Origin: Crambe crambe
Lineage: Eukaryota; Porifera; Demospongiae; Poecilosclerida; Crambeidae
Length of the DNA: 64,000 nt
Direction of reading: 5' to 3'
Assembly (NCBI GenBank): GCA_963924555.1
Contig: OZ004591.1
Location: 2,542,001 to 2,606,000 of the forward strand
Position numbers and translations under genes: made by a program. This document shows, piece after piece, positions 1 to 11,306 of the stretch. How positions within the stretch are numbered: the first letter of the stretch is position 1; every line of letters starts with the position of its first letter. The notes beneath the pieces are model-generated. The model did no database searches and was not told the origin of the DNA. It was given only the letters and a program-made list of their open reading frames with translations.

Positions 1-911
1 TGTGGATAGGCTTGATTCTATTATGCTGGCATAAATGTGGCATAAGAGGTACTCCCTAGCATCAGGCTTAATGAGGTGAATATTAGGACATGACTGGCGA
101 GGTCAAGGAAGCAAGCATGTAATGTATGCCTCCATTAAACACTTACTTCAGGTGTATAAAGAGAAAATCCAAATCTACATAATTATGAACAGTAAAATTT
201 AAAATTTCCCACCCCACCTTAGAAAGTTTTCTAAATGGAGCCCTGAATGGGATTCCCTCTTTTGTTCTTTTTCAACCACTTTTAGTCTGGTGTATGTATA
301 GGGTGATTTGTGGAAGTGCCTGGGGCTGGCTGCGCCAGACTAAGCTGGCTCATGAGACTAGGATTAGAAATGGAGTAACAATGGTGGCGTATCTATTCTC
401 CCAGTCATGTGACTGATCATGTAACTCATGCCCACTGCTGGACTGGGCTTTATTTGGAAGTCTGATTTTACCTACCTATTTTATGTATCTTGCTGGTACA
501 GTGTACCTATCTATGGTGTAACCTTGGTTATCCACACCTCCTTTATCCAGAACCTATATGTGACGATAGTTCCAGGTCTTTTCAATTAGCCATATCTTAA
601 ACATGCCGATGAAATGACTTGAAATTTCTGTCATGTGTTCGATGTATTATTTCACCCTCAAGGTGACTAGTTACGAGTCCTGGAGAGCTGAAGTGGGTAC
701 ATCTTTCTCTGAGGGATTGGTCTCAGGAAGATGATTGTGTCGATATTCCAGGGTCACATTACAGTCCCCATGGTGATATTTATATAGAAGAGGACACTCC
801 ATCAGAGATGTGCAAGGAAGGAGTGGACATAGTAAATGGTGAGTGATTTATCATCGTAGGCACACAGTGAACATGTCAATGGATAGACACTGAAGGTCCA
901 TTCATACTGTA

Positions 912-1636
912 CAGTGTTTCCTCTAGGGTCAAATTCAATCAGGTGCATAGCAGCCGCAGGGGGAGGGTGCAGGAGGGGGCACAGCGCGGAAGCAAAAATA
1001 GAAATGAATCTTTTGTTGTCTCAATTAGCTCATTTGAACAAGTTAGAAAATATAACAATTATAACTGTAGGCCTAAAAAAAAGCTAGTGGTTGTTGCTCT
1101 AAGATTCATTTGGCCTACTTGAATCATTAGGAACCAGAAAAGCTGATGCTCACGAACCTTGTCTCTGCGAAATAATTTGCAGGGGATCTCAATCCAAGAC
1201 ATCTTCTTGGTCACTTGATTATACTTACGACAGAGACTACAAAACATTGATGGACCATTTTTCTCATCATTTTCATAGAGTAACCATGGAAATTCATTTA
1301 GCCAGGCTGGATCAAATCCACTTTCCCTGTGCTTACCCTTTTTTGTCTGCAGTGGTGGACCAGAATCTGGGTCAGAACTGATATCTGAACTAGTAGTAGG
1401 CCTACTAGTGCTAGAAAAGAACTCTGTTATTTTCGCCATTGATAGATTGATAGTTATGGGCCACATGGACAGTTTGCTTAGTGTTAAGTGATTGTGGTAT
1501 GTAACTTTATGTATGTGGTTCAGTGGCATCTACTGCTGTGCTAATTAGCCAGACTACAAACCACAGTGACTAATTCCTGGAACTACTATTGCCAAACAGG
1601 GCGGGGCCACCCTGATTGAGCTATACTAGCGGAAAG
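912..1636 (-). mobile_element. hAT-like element fragment with zinc-finger exon, only in unit 1
   Basis: An insertion interrupts sequence that is continuous in unit 2. It begins CAGTGTTTCCTCTAGGGTC and ends ...CTAGCGGAAAG. The ends are imperfectly inverted (TTTCC-CTAG, TCAATCAGG). The minus strand encodes, from ATG at about 1439, MAKITEFFSSTSRP, then SGFDPAWLNEFPWLLY, FCSLCRKYNQ and a Cys/Arg stretch ending DKVREH, which is a TTF-type zinc finger as found at the start of ZNF862-like hAT transposases. No catalytic part is present. Confidence 0.6.
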
Positions 1637-2139
1637 ATTAAAAGTTTTATTTGGTTTGATTTCTTATTCATCATAAAATCATCAGTTATGGATGAGCACT
1701 TTCCTTTAATTATGGCCGTACTTCTTGTAGTGTTCCGGCCATTGTTGGTTTGGTATCTCCTACCTACTCTGTTTATCTACTGAGCAATGAGCATGCCCAC
1801 TGCTGGACTGGACTTTATTTGGAAGTTTGATTTTATGTAAGTATGTGCTTCTGGAGTCATCTTTCGTAAGGTTGTGTTGTGTTAGTTCCTGATGTTACTC
1901 TCTTTTTCCTGTTTGTGTTTTTGTGATCACAACATCCGTTTCAGTCATGAAGTGGCAAAAAATGATTCTAAATTAGTGTGCAGAGCAAATGCCAAGTCTG
2001 TATGAAATATGAAATGATACTGAAGAAGGATGCCACGATGATGGAGATTAATCCCATGGTAGAGACATTGGACACCTCATGGAAGAAAAGAGGTACATAC
2101 GAGGAAATTGCAGTAAACATTGCTAAACTCGTAAGGAAA

Positions 2140-2330
2140 GAGTTATGAAGGATGAGAGGGTGAGAGAGGGGAAGTATGGGAGTGGGAAAGAGGTGACTGT
2201 GTAACTATGGAGAGGGTGAAGAGGGAAGAGGGTTGGAATAGAAGTGGGATGTGGATATGCAGATGAGATTGGATAAGAGAGGAGAAAAGATCCCCTATGG
2301 CTATCTCTAAAAGTGACAATGCATAGACAC
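2140..2330 (+). repeat. GA-rich tract following an EINP-type exon, unit 1
   Basis: Purine-rich sequence (GAGAGAGGGGAAG, GGAAAGAGG) always directly behind the EINP-type ligase exon; further copies at about 30225-30415, 31600-31790 and 34085-34255. The exon and the tract have been copied as one block. Confidence 0.6.
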
Positions 2331-2615
2331 TTACTCCTATCCCCTGCAGGAAATTTTTACTTGGAACGTACATAATAATGAATCCTCCACCCCCTTATTG
2401 TCTAGAGCCCCGATTTTTCCCATCCTTAGAAAGTGTTCTAAATGGAGCCCTGAATGGGATTCCGCACTTTTAGTCTGGTGTGTATGTATCTTGCTTGTAT
2501 GTGTGGATCAGTTCCATGTATATGATGTGTTCAGCATTGGACAAATGCTCTTATTAGAATATCTGAACCCCATTTCTCTCTTGCTTGACCACTGTGTTCC
2601 ATGGAGCCTGTTCTT

Positions 2616-2906
2616 TCACATACGTAGTCTTGTGTGAAATCCCATGGTAACATATCTTCTTATGAATCCAGTTTTATCATACAGGTCTACCAGTACCCTA
2701 TTGAGAAGCTTTCCAGACATTATCGTGTTTTCGTTCATCTTCCTCTCTCGGTCAATGGCACATTCTTCAGCTTTGTGGTCATGAATCTGTGCCTGGAAGG
2801 CCAGCTGTAAGTTAGCTGTTTTTGCATCATTCATAGTGTCTCTGTAGACATCATAATTGAGATGACTACATTTCAGCCCAAGCAAATACCAAAAAGATCT
2901 GAGCAT
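2616..2906 (-). other. Open minus-strand reading, hydrophilic and helix-like, unit 1
   Basis: About 96 codons including NDAKTANLQLAFQAQI, DHKAEECAIDRE and LLNRVLVDLYDKTGFIRRYV. It reads like a real helical protein segment, and the unit 2 copy is open over 139 codons (34465-34884). I do not recognise it. On the plus strand the same place has CTACATTTCAG followed by a coiled-coil-like reading, so which strand is coding is unclear. It may be a fossil exon of a gene otherwise lost. Confidence 0.35.
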
Positions 2907-3300
2907 GCAATTAACCTCAGTAGTTCATGATAAGGAGAAAGAAATAGACTTGCTCAGTAAGGTAAGCAAGAGAAAACTTTGACTGCTAAGCAGCAGAATG
3001 TTGTTAGGTACAAGGTGGCTGTTGGGTTACACTGATGTGGTATCACCCTGTTGTGAAACCAGTTTCTCAGTGCAAGCTCTGCCACTGGAGTACTGTAGTC
3101 AAGTGTGCAATGGTGCCAGTGGAAAGACTGTTATCAGGGGGTGTGTAATCTTTTTAAGAATGTGTGTGATAGGGTCATACTCTCAACACTCTATTCTAGT
3201 CTAGTCTCCTGAAATGTAATCTCCTCTGAACTCCTGTAGGGTGATTGTGTGGACCTGGTGGTGGACTACATACGTGCACTTGATGTTGTCATTATCCCAG

Positions 3301-3396
3301 GGTCACATGCCAGTCCCCATGGTGATATTTTCATAGAAAAGAATATTAGAGACGCTCCCTCAGAGATCTACAAGGAAGGAGTGGACATAGTAAATG
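3301..3396 (+). pseudogene. Ligase exon with GDIFIE...APSEIYKEGVDIVNG
   Basis: Clean splice-like borders: preceded by ATTATCCCAG and followed by GTGAGT. Encodes GSHASPHGDIFIE and then APSEIYKEGVDIVNG. In SUCLA2-type proteins the same segment is GSS-GGVNIEDVA and then PEAIIKEPIDIEEG. It lies in the 1.6 kb present only in unit 1. Confidence 0.6.
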
Positions 3397-4740
3397 GTGA
3401 GTGGACAGACACTGAAGGTCCATTCATACTGTACGCAGTAGGGCTGGATATCTAATATCCAAGGATTGAAACTTGCTTATTCATGTGCATAGATTATGGA
3501 ATGAGCTGTACTTCCTATAAATGACTATAGTGCTCCTTGTGTAGACAATCACTAATATATTTGGTATCCTTACTGAGCAATGAGCATGCCCCCACTGCTG
3601 GACTGGGCTTTATTTGGAAGTCTGATTTAACCTATATCTTGCTGCTCTGTGCTTTCTGAAATCGTATCAGTGTGCTGGGTCTATATTGAAAGTGATACTT
3701 GTATGGTAAGGTGTGGCAGTTCATGCAAGTGTATATGCGCATATGCGCATATGCGCACCATAGGCTATATAGGTTCCTACATGGACTGGAAACGCCTATT
3801 AAATTAATATTAACAAGCACTTCCGGTGGTGTGATATCGGTGTTGCGCCTATATTGCACTGCAGCTGTATCTCCATGAACAGGAAAGATCACTTTAGTGG
3901 TTAACCGTACAAGCTTGTAAGTGGCTATGAAGAGGCTGAACTCTGCCAGGGAGACTATACTACAAGATGCCAAGACCCTGAGATTATTGTCAGAGCAAAA
4001 CTCGAGTTAAAGTGTGCTCTAGCAGTTAAAATTGCATATAAATACTTTGTGTAATTTTATCTCCTGAAGTAGTTCTATCATCCATAGTTAATGTGGTTGA
4101 GGACTTGAAGTACATGTTAGTAAATTGTTTTAAAAGATACATATCAACTTTCTACTACATTGTTACTAACTACTACACCTTTCTTTGTCAAATAGTATAC
4201 CTGCTTTGCGTAATTTTCTAGGACCAAGTTTAACCTATCCAGCTCATACTGTAATATAAGCAGTTCATATAAAGTTTGCAGTGTTGCATGGTATTGTTTT
4301 TATCCATTTGGGGTACATATTTATTTGGTTGTAGAAATTCACTAGACAGTTAATTAATTGATGGAAACAGCTGGCCCAGAATACAATATCGGTAAGTATT
4401 ACCAGGCGGATGTAATTAATCATTTCCAGTCCATTCTGGAACCTCTATAGTCTATGATGCCACTGTACACTGACTCAGTTTGGTGGTCATGTTCATGCTT
4501 GCTCACTGGACATTCACATCCACACAAATAAATCAAGGCATATATAGTCACTGGATTGTCAGGTTTATTCTAAGGAATTCGTCAAATTTCCCCTAATGTA
4601 GGAGGAGAAATGTTTGTACAAGTAGTAAATGGATATTCTACTGATTAATATGTGACAGTCCCTGATCAATTTTAATCAGCTTAATAAATTAGACACTTCT
4701 CAAACAAGACATGTTATTATTACTTCAAACTCCTTTCACA
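3397..4740 (+). other. Non-coding stretch present only in unit 1
   Basis: No gene seen. Contains an ATGCGCAT repeat at about 3728-3757 and intron-like A/T-rich sequence. Its first part resembles 38490-38800 in unit 2. Absent from block A of unit 2, where the join is near 35095. Confidence 0.5.
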
Positions 4741-5037
4741 TGTTGTATGTATAATGGTTGGACTATCTCCTCACCAATTTCCAGTCTCAAGGCTACTAGT
4801 AATCATGAGTTAAAGTGGTCCTATTTGATTCCTGTCATATTTATTGTCTTTCAGGTTGTAGAACAATCCCGAGTCTGTATGAAATGGAGAAGTATGCCAT
4901 GATGATGGAGATTAATCCCATGAAAAGAGGTACGCATGTAGCTAACATGACATCACATGTACTTGGACAACTGATGGGAACAAGATAAGAGGTGTGGCAG
5001 GGGGTGGGGATGATGTCATGTGATAGATACATGTATA

Positions 5038-5183
5038 CAGTGGAATCCAGTTACCCTTGGGACTGAACAAAATGGTTGCTCTACAGAGGTGGTCCTTTTA
5101 CACTGTATGTCTGTCTTTGAGACTATTCATTTGGACATCAAATACACTCATGAGTGACCTGCTAAGTTGGGTTCCACTATACT
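5038..5183. mobile_element. MITE-like inverted-end sequence CAGTGGAATCC...GGGTTCCACT, unit 1
   Basis: Ends CAGTGGAATCCAGTTAC and GTTGGGTTCCACTATACT pair imperfectly. Unit 2 counterpart is about 35400-35545. Confidence 0.5.
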
Positions 5184-5461
5184 GAGGGTTTTTACTACAT
5201 GAATTGCAACTTTTGCAAGCTTAATCATTGTCACATTTAATCACATGCAAAATGCTCCCCACACTCCCCCTTCATTGTTCAGAGTCCTGATTTTGCCCCC
5301 TCCTTAGAAACATCTCTCCATGCGTACATCCCTGATTATGTTGGTCTTCATGATTGCAGTGGTGTTCTTTTCTCCGATGGACTGGTCTCATGAAGATTCA
5401 CACTGGCATCAGGTACATCATAGGCTGTCTTTGTGAGCATTTCTTTATTGTACATATAAAA

Positions 5462-5466
<5 letters not shown>

Positions 5467-5492
<26 letters not shown>

Positions 5493-5517
5493 CATACATA
5501 CATACATACATACATAC
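5467..5517 (+). repeat. (CATA)n microsatellite, unit 1
   Basis: About a dozen CATA units directly after the DAK-type exon shard. Homologous tracts at 35871-35930 and 39518-39563 differ in length. Confidence 0.9.
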
Positions 5518-6164
5518 ACTGTACAATGGAACCTCTCACACTTTCTCCTTGTCCCATTACAATACACATCTCTATATATGTCGCTGTGTGTCCACCCTTA
5601 AGTAAGGACACCTCTCTAATCTGTATGCTTCCAAAGGTGTCTACATTGAGAATGTGATGCAAGTGTGTTATGTAACATTAGGCCCACCAGGCACATGTCC
5701 ATGTGGTCATGATTCAGTGACCCTTTACCATATATGCCATTTCTGGCTAGCTGCCCAATGAGTATTAACCTAACACTGGAAGATAATGTAAACCTCTCAA
5801 GTCCTAACCCTCAGCAAACAGCTTAGTATCAATAAAATTGTGTATCAGATACGTAATATGGAGCAGATCACCAGCAGGAGGTAGTCAGCCTAAAGCCTTA
5901 TAGATAGAGTAGTAGGTAATGGTTGGCATCACAGTGTGCATTGTATGGAGTGTTATGGTGTTGGAAATCTTGTCCTTCTTTCTGGAATAAACAAAATTGG
6001 CTAATGTAACAGATACACTGAGGGTTAATGAGTCTGGACATTGTCTGTTGCACTGACTATCACAAGGTGCTATATCACTGCCCATAACTTAAGTTGACTG
6101 CACAAGCTTCAGCTTTCACATAGAAACATGTAACTGCACTGTTACTCCTTGTGAACTAACAATA

Positions 6165-6331
6165 CAGTGGAACCTGACTTAGTGTCCACACAGAGTCAAC
6201 AAGTCATCTACGTTCACCTCATACCGGTCAAGATGAAAAGTCCAACCTAATATAAATCTGGTGACTTTGTAAAGGGACACCTCTGTATAGCAACCACTTT
6301 ATTGAGTCCCATTATAGCCAGGTTCTGCTCT
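6165..6331. mobile_element. MITE-like inverted-end sequence CAGTGGAACCTG...CAGGTTCTGCT, unit 1
   Basis: Left CAGTGGAACCTGACTTAG, right TATAGCCAGGTTCTGCTC. Same family style as 5038-5183. Unit 2 counterpart about 36586-36752. Confidence 0.5.
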
Positions 6332-6385
6332 ATGTGAAATTATATGTGTACATAAAATGCTTATCTATTTCTACACTTCCAACAG

Positions 6386-6471
6386 GTCAATGCTGTATTT
6401 ATTAGGGGAAGGGATCATTGCAGCTGCTCAGGAGAGGAACCTCAGAATACCCATAGTAGTCGGACTCCAAG
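6386..6471 (+). pseudogene. C-terminal ligase-domain exon (EGIIAAAQERNLRIPIVV)
   Basis: Acceptor CTTCCAACAG and donor GTAAGG flank a reading EGIIAAAQERNLRIPIVV then GLQG, against A-GI--A-K-L---IPVVVRLQGT in succinyl-CoA ligase beta. The first 18 bases read VNAVFIR in another frame, recalling the family's VNIFGGIMR, so a small deletion broke the frame. A near-identical copy is at 36807-36892. Confidence 0.65.
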
Positions 6472-7297
6472 GTAAGGAAATCACTCTACCAGTCACGAAA
6501 GTTCCCCTCTGCATGCTTATTGATATTGACCGAACTCCCAGTTTGTCCTAACATTTAACTGGACATTGCATCAGTGTGCATTTGACTTACTCTTGACAAG
6601 CCCTTTTGTCCTGATAAACAAATAATGACCAGGCATATGCCAATATTGGCCAGAAAGTGTCAGGTGTCAGGCTGTTATCATAAGTTGTGCTCTGAAGTAT
6701 CCTGTGTGTATCACTTGAGGAGTTTGTACATATTCCTCAATCCCTTACTAGACATGTTCATAACACTATGCTAGCTGTAATCCTGGTCTCTTGATCCAAC
6801 TGAACCCCTTGATCCCCACCAAAATTTACAAGCGGTTATCCCCACCAGATAGGTATGTAGTCCTACTCAGAAGAATTCCTGGAAGTCTACTTGTCCCCAT
6901 TGTAATCCTGCCCTCATATGATCATCTCCTTTTGAATCTTATCCTTACCAGATACGGAATCCCTTCTCCACATCGTTTGACATTGTTTTTGTTGACTACA
7001 AAATTCATTAAATGTCCCTCACCAATATCCCCACTAATCCAGCACCATGTGAAAGCAGAATTGGTTAAAGAGAGCTGAATAAGGCATCAGGCTCACCCCA
7101 CAATGCACTGCATTCATCTAGTTATTTTGAGGATTGTGCAACATAGCGCACACAGTGGTTAAGTCCTTCTGTTGTGAGACTTTTGTATTACTCTCTTGTA
7201 TACCAGTTATGTATGTATAATCTCTCTATGTACCCCTCTTGTGAAACCATCATTGTGGGTTCTTCTATACTAGTGTTATATCAGCATCCTCTGTATA

Positions 7298-9396
7298 CTG
7301 AAGTTATCGATCCATGGATAGTGACCCTTCAAAATGATTCAACCCACCTTTATGCACTGGTGATTTGACTTCATGATCTGTAAATTTTGTGTTCCAAAAA
7401 GTTATACGTACGTAGGGTGCAAGTTTGTCATATTTTTATCACCAGTCTCACTTCTAAATAGAGCATAGGCTTCACAATAGGCTCCATCTTCAGCTGGTGG
7501 ACAGACAAGCCACTCTTTAAGTCAATGTATATGGAATGCTCTATTCCATACTCAGTATGGATAGCTTATGCTTTGTTTATTGGTAGATATGTGGTTGATG
7601 CATGTGGTTGTAACTGTTTGTATAACTCTACACTTTTAATTAACTCTAAGTGTAGCCATGGTACAGTTTACTTAGGCTCTATTCAATTTGATGCATCCCC
7701 TGCAAGTCTTATCTGAGCACTGGTATCACCCTCTTCTGAAACCAATTCTCCATGAATTGTGGGTTCTGTGATATGAATTCCTTGATCAACTGACTTGAGT
7801 GATTCAGTTCTGTTGTGTATGTTCCCTCTCAATGTGGACTCCATGGTGATATGAAATAACATGGACACATGTTTCCATGTCCTGATTCATTTCTATAATA
7901 GGACACTCTTCCAGGACACTCCACTAAGTGTCTACATGAGAGATTCCACACCCTCTTTTTGATGTATTGAGTAAACCTTTATGCAGTAGTAGTATTATGT
8001 GTATACCTTTACAACCTCTGGACAACCAGCAAGTTCTACAGGAACTCCATGTACCATCCCCACCAGATAGGTATGTAATGTGCTATGATCCTACTCAGAA
8101 GAATTCCTGGAAGTATACTTGTCCCCATCAGATACGTGCTGTAATCCTGCCCTCATCTCCTTATGAATCTTCTCCTTACCAGATACAGAATCCCTTGACT
8201 ACACTTCTCTACATTGTCTGACATTGTAGTAGGTAATATTTGTAGACTCATTGAGACTTCCCCATCAATATTCCCCATAATCCGAGGTACTATGAATACC
8301 ATGTGAAAGCATTGCACTTTTCCTTTTGATTAGTGCATGCCTTGAACCATTGTAGGACTCTTACTCTTATCTTGCCATTCTTAATTTTTTTTCCTTGGCT
8401 GTCATTTTTGTTACCTTATTATTTGTGGATACTAAGACTTAGTGGTTTGGTGGGTGCTTATATTTAGTTTTAGAAGATACAGCCACCAATTCTTCATAAT
8501 AAGAGTTCTACTGATTTGTATGGCTGTCCTGATTGTGGTTTTTTGTTGTCGTTGGTGTTGCAATAATTCTCCATCTTCTTCGTAACTTTAATCGAATGAC
8601 TTCATAATTACCTTCTTGTAGTACCCCCACCCCCTTATTGTCTAGAACTCATCCTTTGAAGCATTTCTGAATACAACCCCGAGGGAGATCCCCTCTACAG
8701 TATGTATACTTGTTAGTAAAACTCTCAAATCTGATAGAACTGCCAAATCTAATGCAGAATCACATCAATTCTCTATCAGTTATGTCCTGACATGTACATA
8801 TGTGCATCTTGGTTCTTGTTTTAAATCACCTTCTTGTGAACCAGTTGCATATTCTCTCTACACTCTGTTTTGATACCAGCATTGTGGTTCACTGACAGTT
8901 ATCACCTCAGTTCCATCATGCAATCTCTCTATGCCCCCTAGTGAAACCAGCATTAGACTAGTGTTGTGTCACCCTCTTGTGAAACCAGTTCCAGCAATCA
9001 TAATCTTCTTTACTCCCCTCTTGTGAACCAGTTTTCCTTGAAAATGTTTTGATGATGGCAATAGATATGTTGTTTGTGTGTCATTGTTTGTGTGCATAAG
9101 AGCTGGTCTTAGAGATGTTTGAGGAGACACTGTTTACTGTGACCACCCATGGGACAGGAAGATGATCTTGGCTGGTATAGGTGCTGTTAGGACATGCAGA
9201 ATGGCCTTAATTGTGAGGTGGTCTCATTATAGGGTGGTCTAATAAGACAGGTTTCACTGTAAAAGTTCCCTGTTTTCATCTCGTAGTAGATTCATCTGAA
9301 ACATGCCACTCAGATATTATCGTCTCATATGCACAAAGATAAAAGAGACAGAAAACACTACTAGTTTGGAACCCATGAAAACTCCATTACATTTTT
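7298..9396 (+). other. Block B left part: decayed repeats, no gene
   Basis: Several phrases recur here and in 6830-6960, 37280-37390, 42300-42420 and 45030-45100, notably CCAGATA(G/C)GTATGTA and TAGTCCTACTCAGAAGAATTCC. They look like a dispersed repeat rather than exons. Partner 49269-51460. Confidence 0.5.
8825..9060 (+). repeat. Cluster of the same degenerate repeat, unit 1 block B
   Basis: Units CACCTTCTTGTGAACCAGTT, CCCCCTAGTGAAACCAGCAT and CACCCTCTTGTGAAACCAGT. The unit 2 partner (50840-51095) has one more unit, a perfect local duplication around 51003-51085. Confidence 0.65.
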
Positions 9397-9422
9397 GCCT
9401 CAGCAGCGGAGTGCTGAGGCAC
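9397..9422. repeat. Short palindrome TGCCTCAGCA...TGCTGAGGCA
   Basis: A perfect 10-bp arm hairpin around a six-base loop; the unit 2 copy is at about 51460-51485 with one loop change. Possibly an end of an old transposon; the surrounding few hundred bases look non-coding. Confidence 0.6.
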
Positions 9423-10845
9423 AGTGCCGAAGGTGACTATTGTACATACGTCTTATTACCATGCATGATGATGCACATGCTGCTTTGCACGTGCATTAGT
9501 TGCTTTGGCTACACAAGCTCTACTACAGTACTAAGGACAAACAAACAGATTCAGGCTCAGGCTCACAGTCACTATGCAGTAACTCTACATTGTGAAGAGA
9601 GTCTTGGCCATTGCTGCTTTCCTTAAAACTCAGTGAAGGAGTGACTTGCTTCTCACTAGCTGTCTCTATAAGCTCTATAATGTCCAAATGTTCTTCTGCC
9701 TCTAAGAAGATCTGTTACTGGACAGCTCAAGACTCAGCCATTATAATAATAATTTCTTTTGCGTGCTCTTTAGCAAGTAATCTGTGGGTGTGGCAAGTCC
9801 GTTACTAAACTTTGCATGTGTTGTACCCCATACATTTCATAGCACAAAAAAAGAATAATAATAATGAAAGGCAATTACTTACCAATGAAAAAATATTTTC
9901 ATGTAATTGATGTCCTTCTCGTGACCACCATTGTATTTTCATGCTATTTTCATGAGAAAAAATTTCACATGGTTTCACTGCATAAGTCCGTTTCATGTCT
10001 TTTTACATATGGTATTTTTATCACTTACCAGCTAATCTCACTTCCAAATAGAGCACAGGCTTCACAATAAGCTCAATCTTCAGCTGGTGGACAAACAAGC
10101 CAGTCAATGTGTAAGAATACTTTTTCCATACTCAGTATGGATATGTAGACATGTGGTTGATACATGTGGTTATAACTGGCTCTTATCAACTCTAAGTCCA
10201 GCCATGGTATACTTCAGCTCTATTAATTTTAGTATTTAGATTGGAAGTCTTAGTGAGGATTAGAACTCTCTTGAAATATCTGACCATGGCCTTTACATTT
10301 TTCAGTGGAATAAAGAATATTTCAATAGAATATCTAAACTGTGAAGGAGTCAATAGCATTAGGGCTAATATACTAATATTTGATGTCAAATTTGACACTT
10401 GACCTTTTGACCCGTTTAATAGTCTATGGTAGACTGTTATAATCCTCGTTGTATCTGCTGTGAGTATTCTTGTGAAACCATTCTATATTTTCCTAAGTAC
10501 CCCTCTTGGGTTCCTCTTAGGTTGTACTGGAAGTCAATCTCTCTCTAACTGACCACCTGACCCTAGTATCAGTTGATTGGGAAACACTGGTATCACCCTC
10601 TTGTGAAACCAACAGTGTGGGTTCTGTTGTATCACCCTCAACAGTGTGTTGTATCACTCTATTATCCATTCTCTGTCTTCTTGGGTATACCTCTATCCTT
10701 TATGCAGTAGTTATGTTCTGTGTATACCTTTATGCAGTACCAGTGTTATCAAGTGCATTGAAGTCAACCTCTGGACAACTAGCAAGTTCTATATACAGAA
10801 TCTCCATGTACGTAAGTATGTAGGTCCTAAACCATCTTCATTGTG

Positions 10846-11306
10846 TACCGTACAGCGGGAAACTTTCGAGGGAGAATACTTTCGCGAATTTCGTTGCTTT
10901 GTTGCAATCAGCGAAAGTTTTTTTCCGTGAAATACAATATATTTGGTCAAGCGCAAGCGCTCCATGCATGTGCCATGCTCGATTGGTGTATGCAGCTGTT
11001 CGTTCTTTGTTGCCATGTCTCTGCTCAAGTACTTCCAGAAAAATCCAATTCTTCCAAAGCCTGATGGACCACTGTCATCAGTAGCTCCTTCTTCTAGTAT
11101 GGCAGCCACTAACAAGGAGGTGAAACAGGTATTAGACTACCCTGACTGAGAACGGGAAGAAGAACACCAAGTCCAATATCAAAGCCCAGCGTGGAACGTA
11201 CATAAGGCTGTGATCGATCGATCGATCGATCGTGAAAGATTTCTCCGCGAATATTTCTCTCCATGCTATTCGCGAAAGTATTCCAAAAGTTTCCCGCTAT
11301 ACGGTA
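10846..11306 (+). mobile_element. Non-autonomous inverted-repeat element with a captured or retained first exon, unit 1
   Basis: Terminal inverted repeats of about 40 bp: CCGTACAGCGGGAAACTTTC at the left, its near-perfect complement ending CCCGCTATACGG at the right, flanked by TA on both sides (a TA target duplication). Inside, the plus strand has an ATG reading MSLLKYFQKNPILPKPDGPL then SSVAPSSSMAATNKEVKQ followed by GTATTAG. This is a short basic leader of the type that starts some sponge transposase genes, so it probably descends from an autonomous element. A (GATC)n run is at 11215-11232. Confidence 0.7.

Larger units (their letters stand above)
752..6471 (+). pseudogene. Scattered succinyl-CoA ligase beta-subunit-like exons, unit 1
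   Basis: The pieces match, in order, successive parts of the ATP-grasp/ligase beta subunit of the citric acid cycle (SUCLA2/SUCLG2). Those at 752-838 and 3301-3396 read GSH-SPHGDI(Y/F)IE then APSEIYKEGVDIVNG, the equivalent of the GG(V)-IE-VA...P-IDI-EG segment. Those at 1977-2092 and 4855-4929 hold the MMEINPM segment (EINP metal/nucleotide region). 5360-5436 is a broken relative of the DAK...YRQ segment, and 6386-6471 reads EGIIAAAQERNLRIPIVV, the C-terminal ligase-domain segment. Most pieces keep splice-like borders. Several have shifted frames (1977-2092, 5360-5436, start of 6386) and the same exon appears twice, so this cannot be one working gene. The extra copies are described as findings. 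Confidence 0.7.

Noticed and set aside
2143-2373. Minus-strand reading rich in Ser/Pro/His over the GA-rich tract
   Set aside because: It is the complement of a purine-rich repeat that recurs four times; composition explains the openness.
5462-5662. Reading MYVCMYVCMYVCM over the (CATA)n tract
   Set aside because: Pure microsatellite translation, also seen at the other two CATA loci.
10843-11149. Several overlapping small readings inside the inverted-repeat element as separate genes
   Set aside because: All fall between the inverted ends; only the MSLLKYFQKN leader has a protein-like pattern, and it is described with the element.
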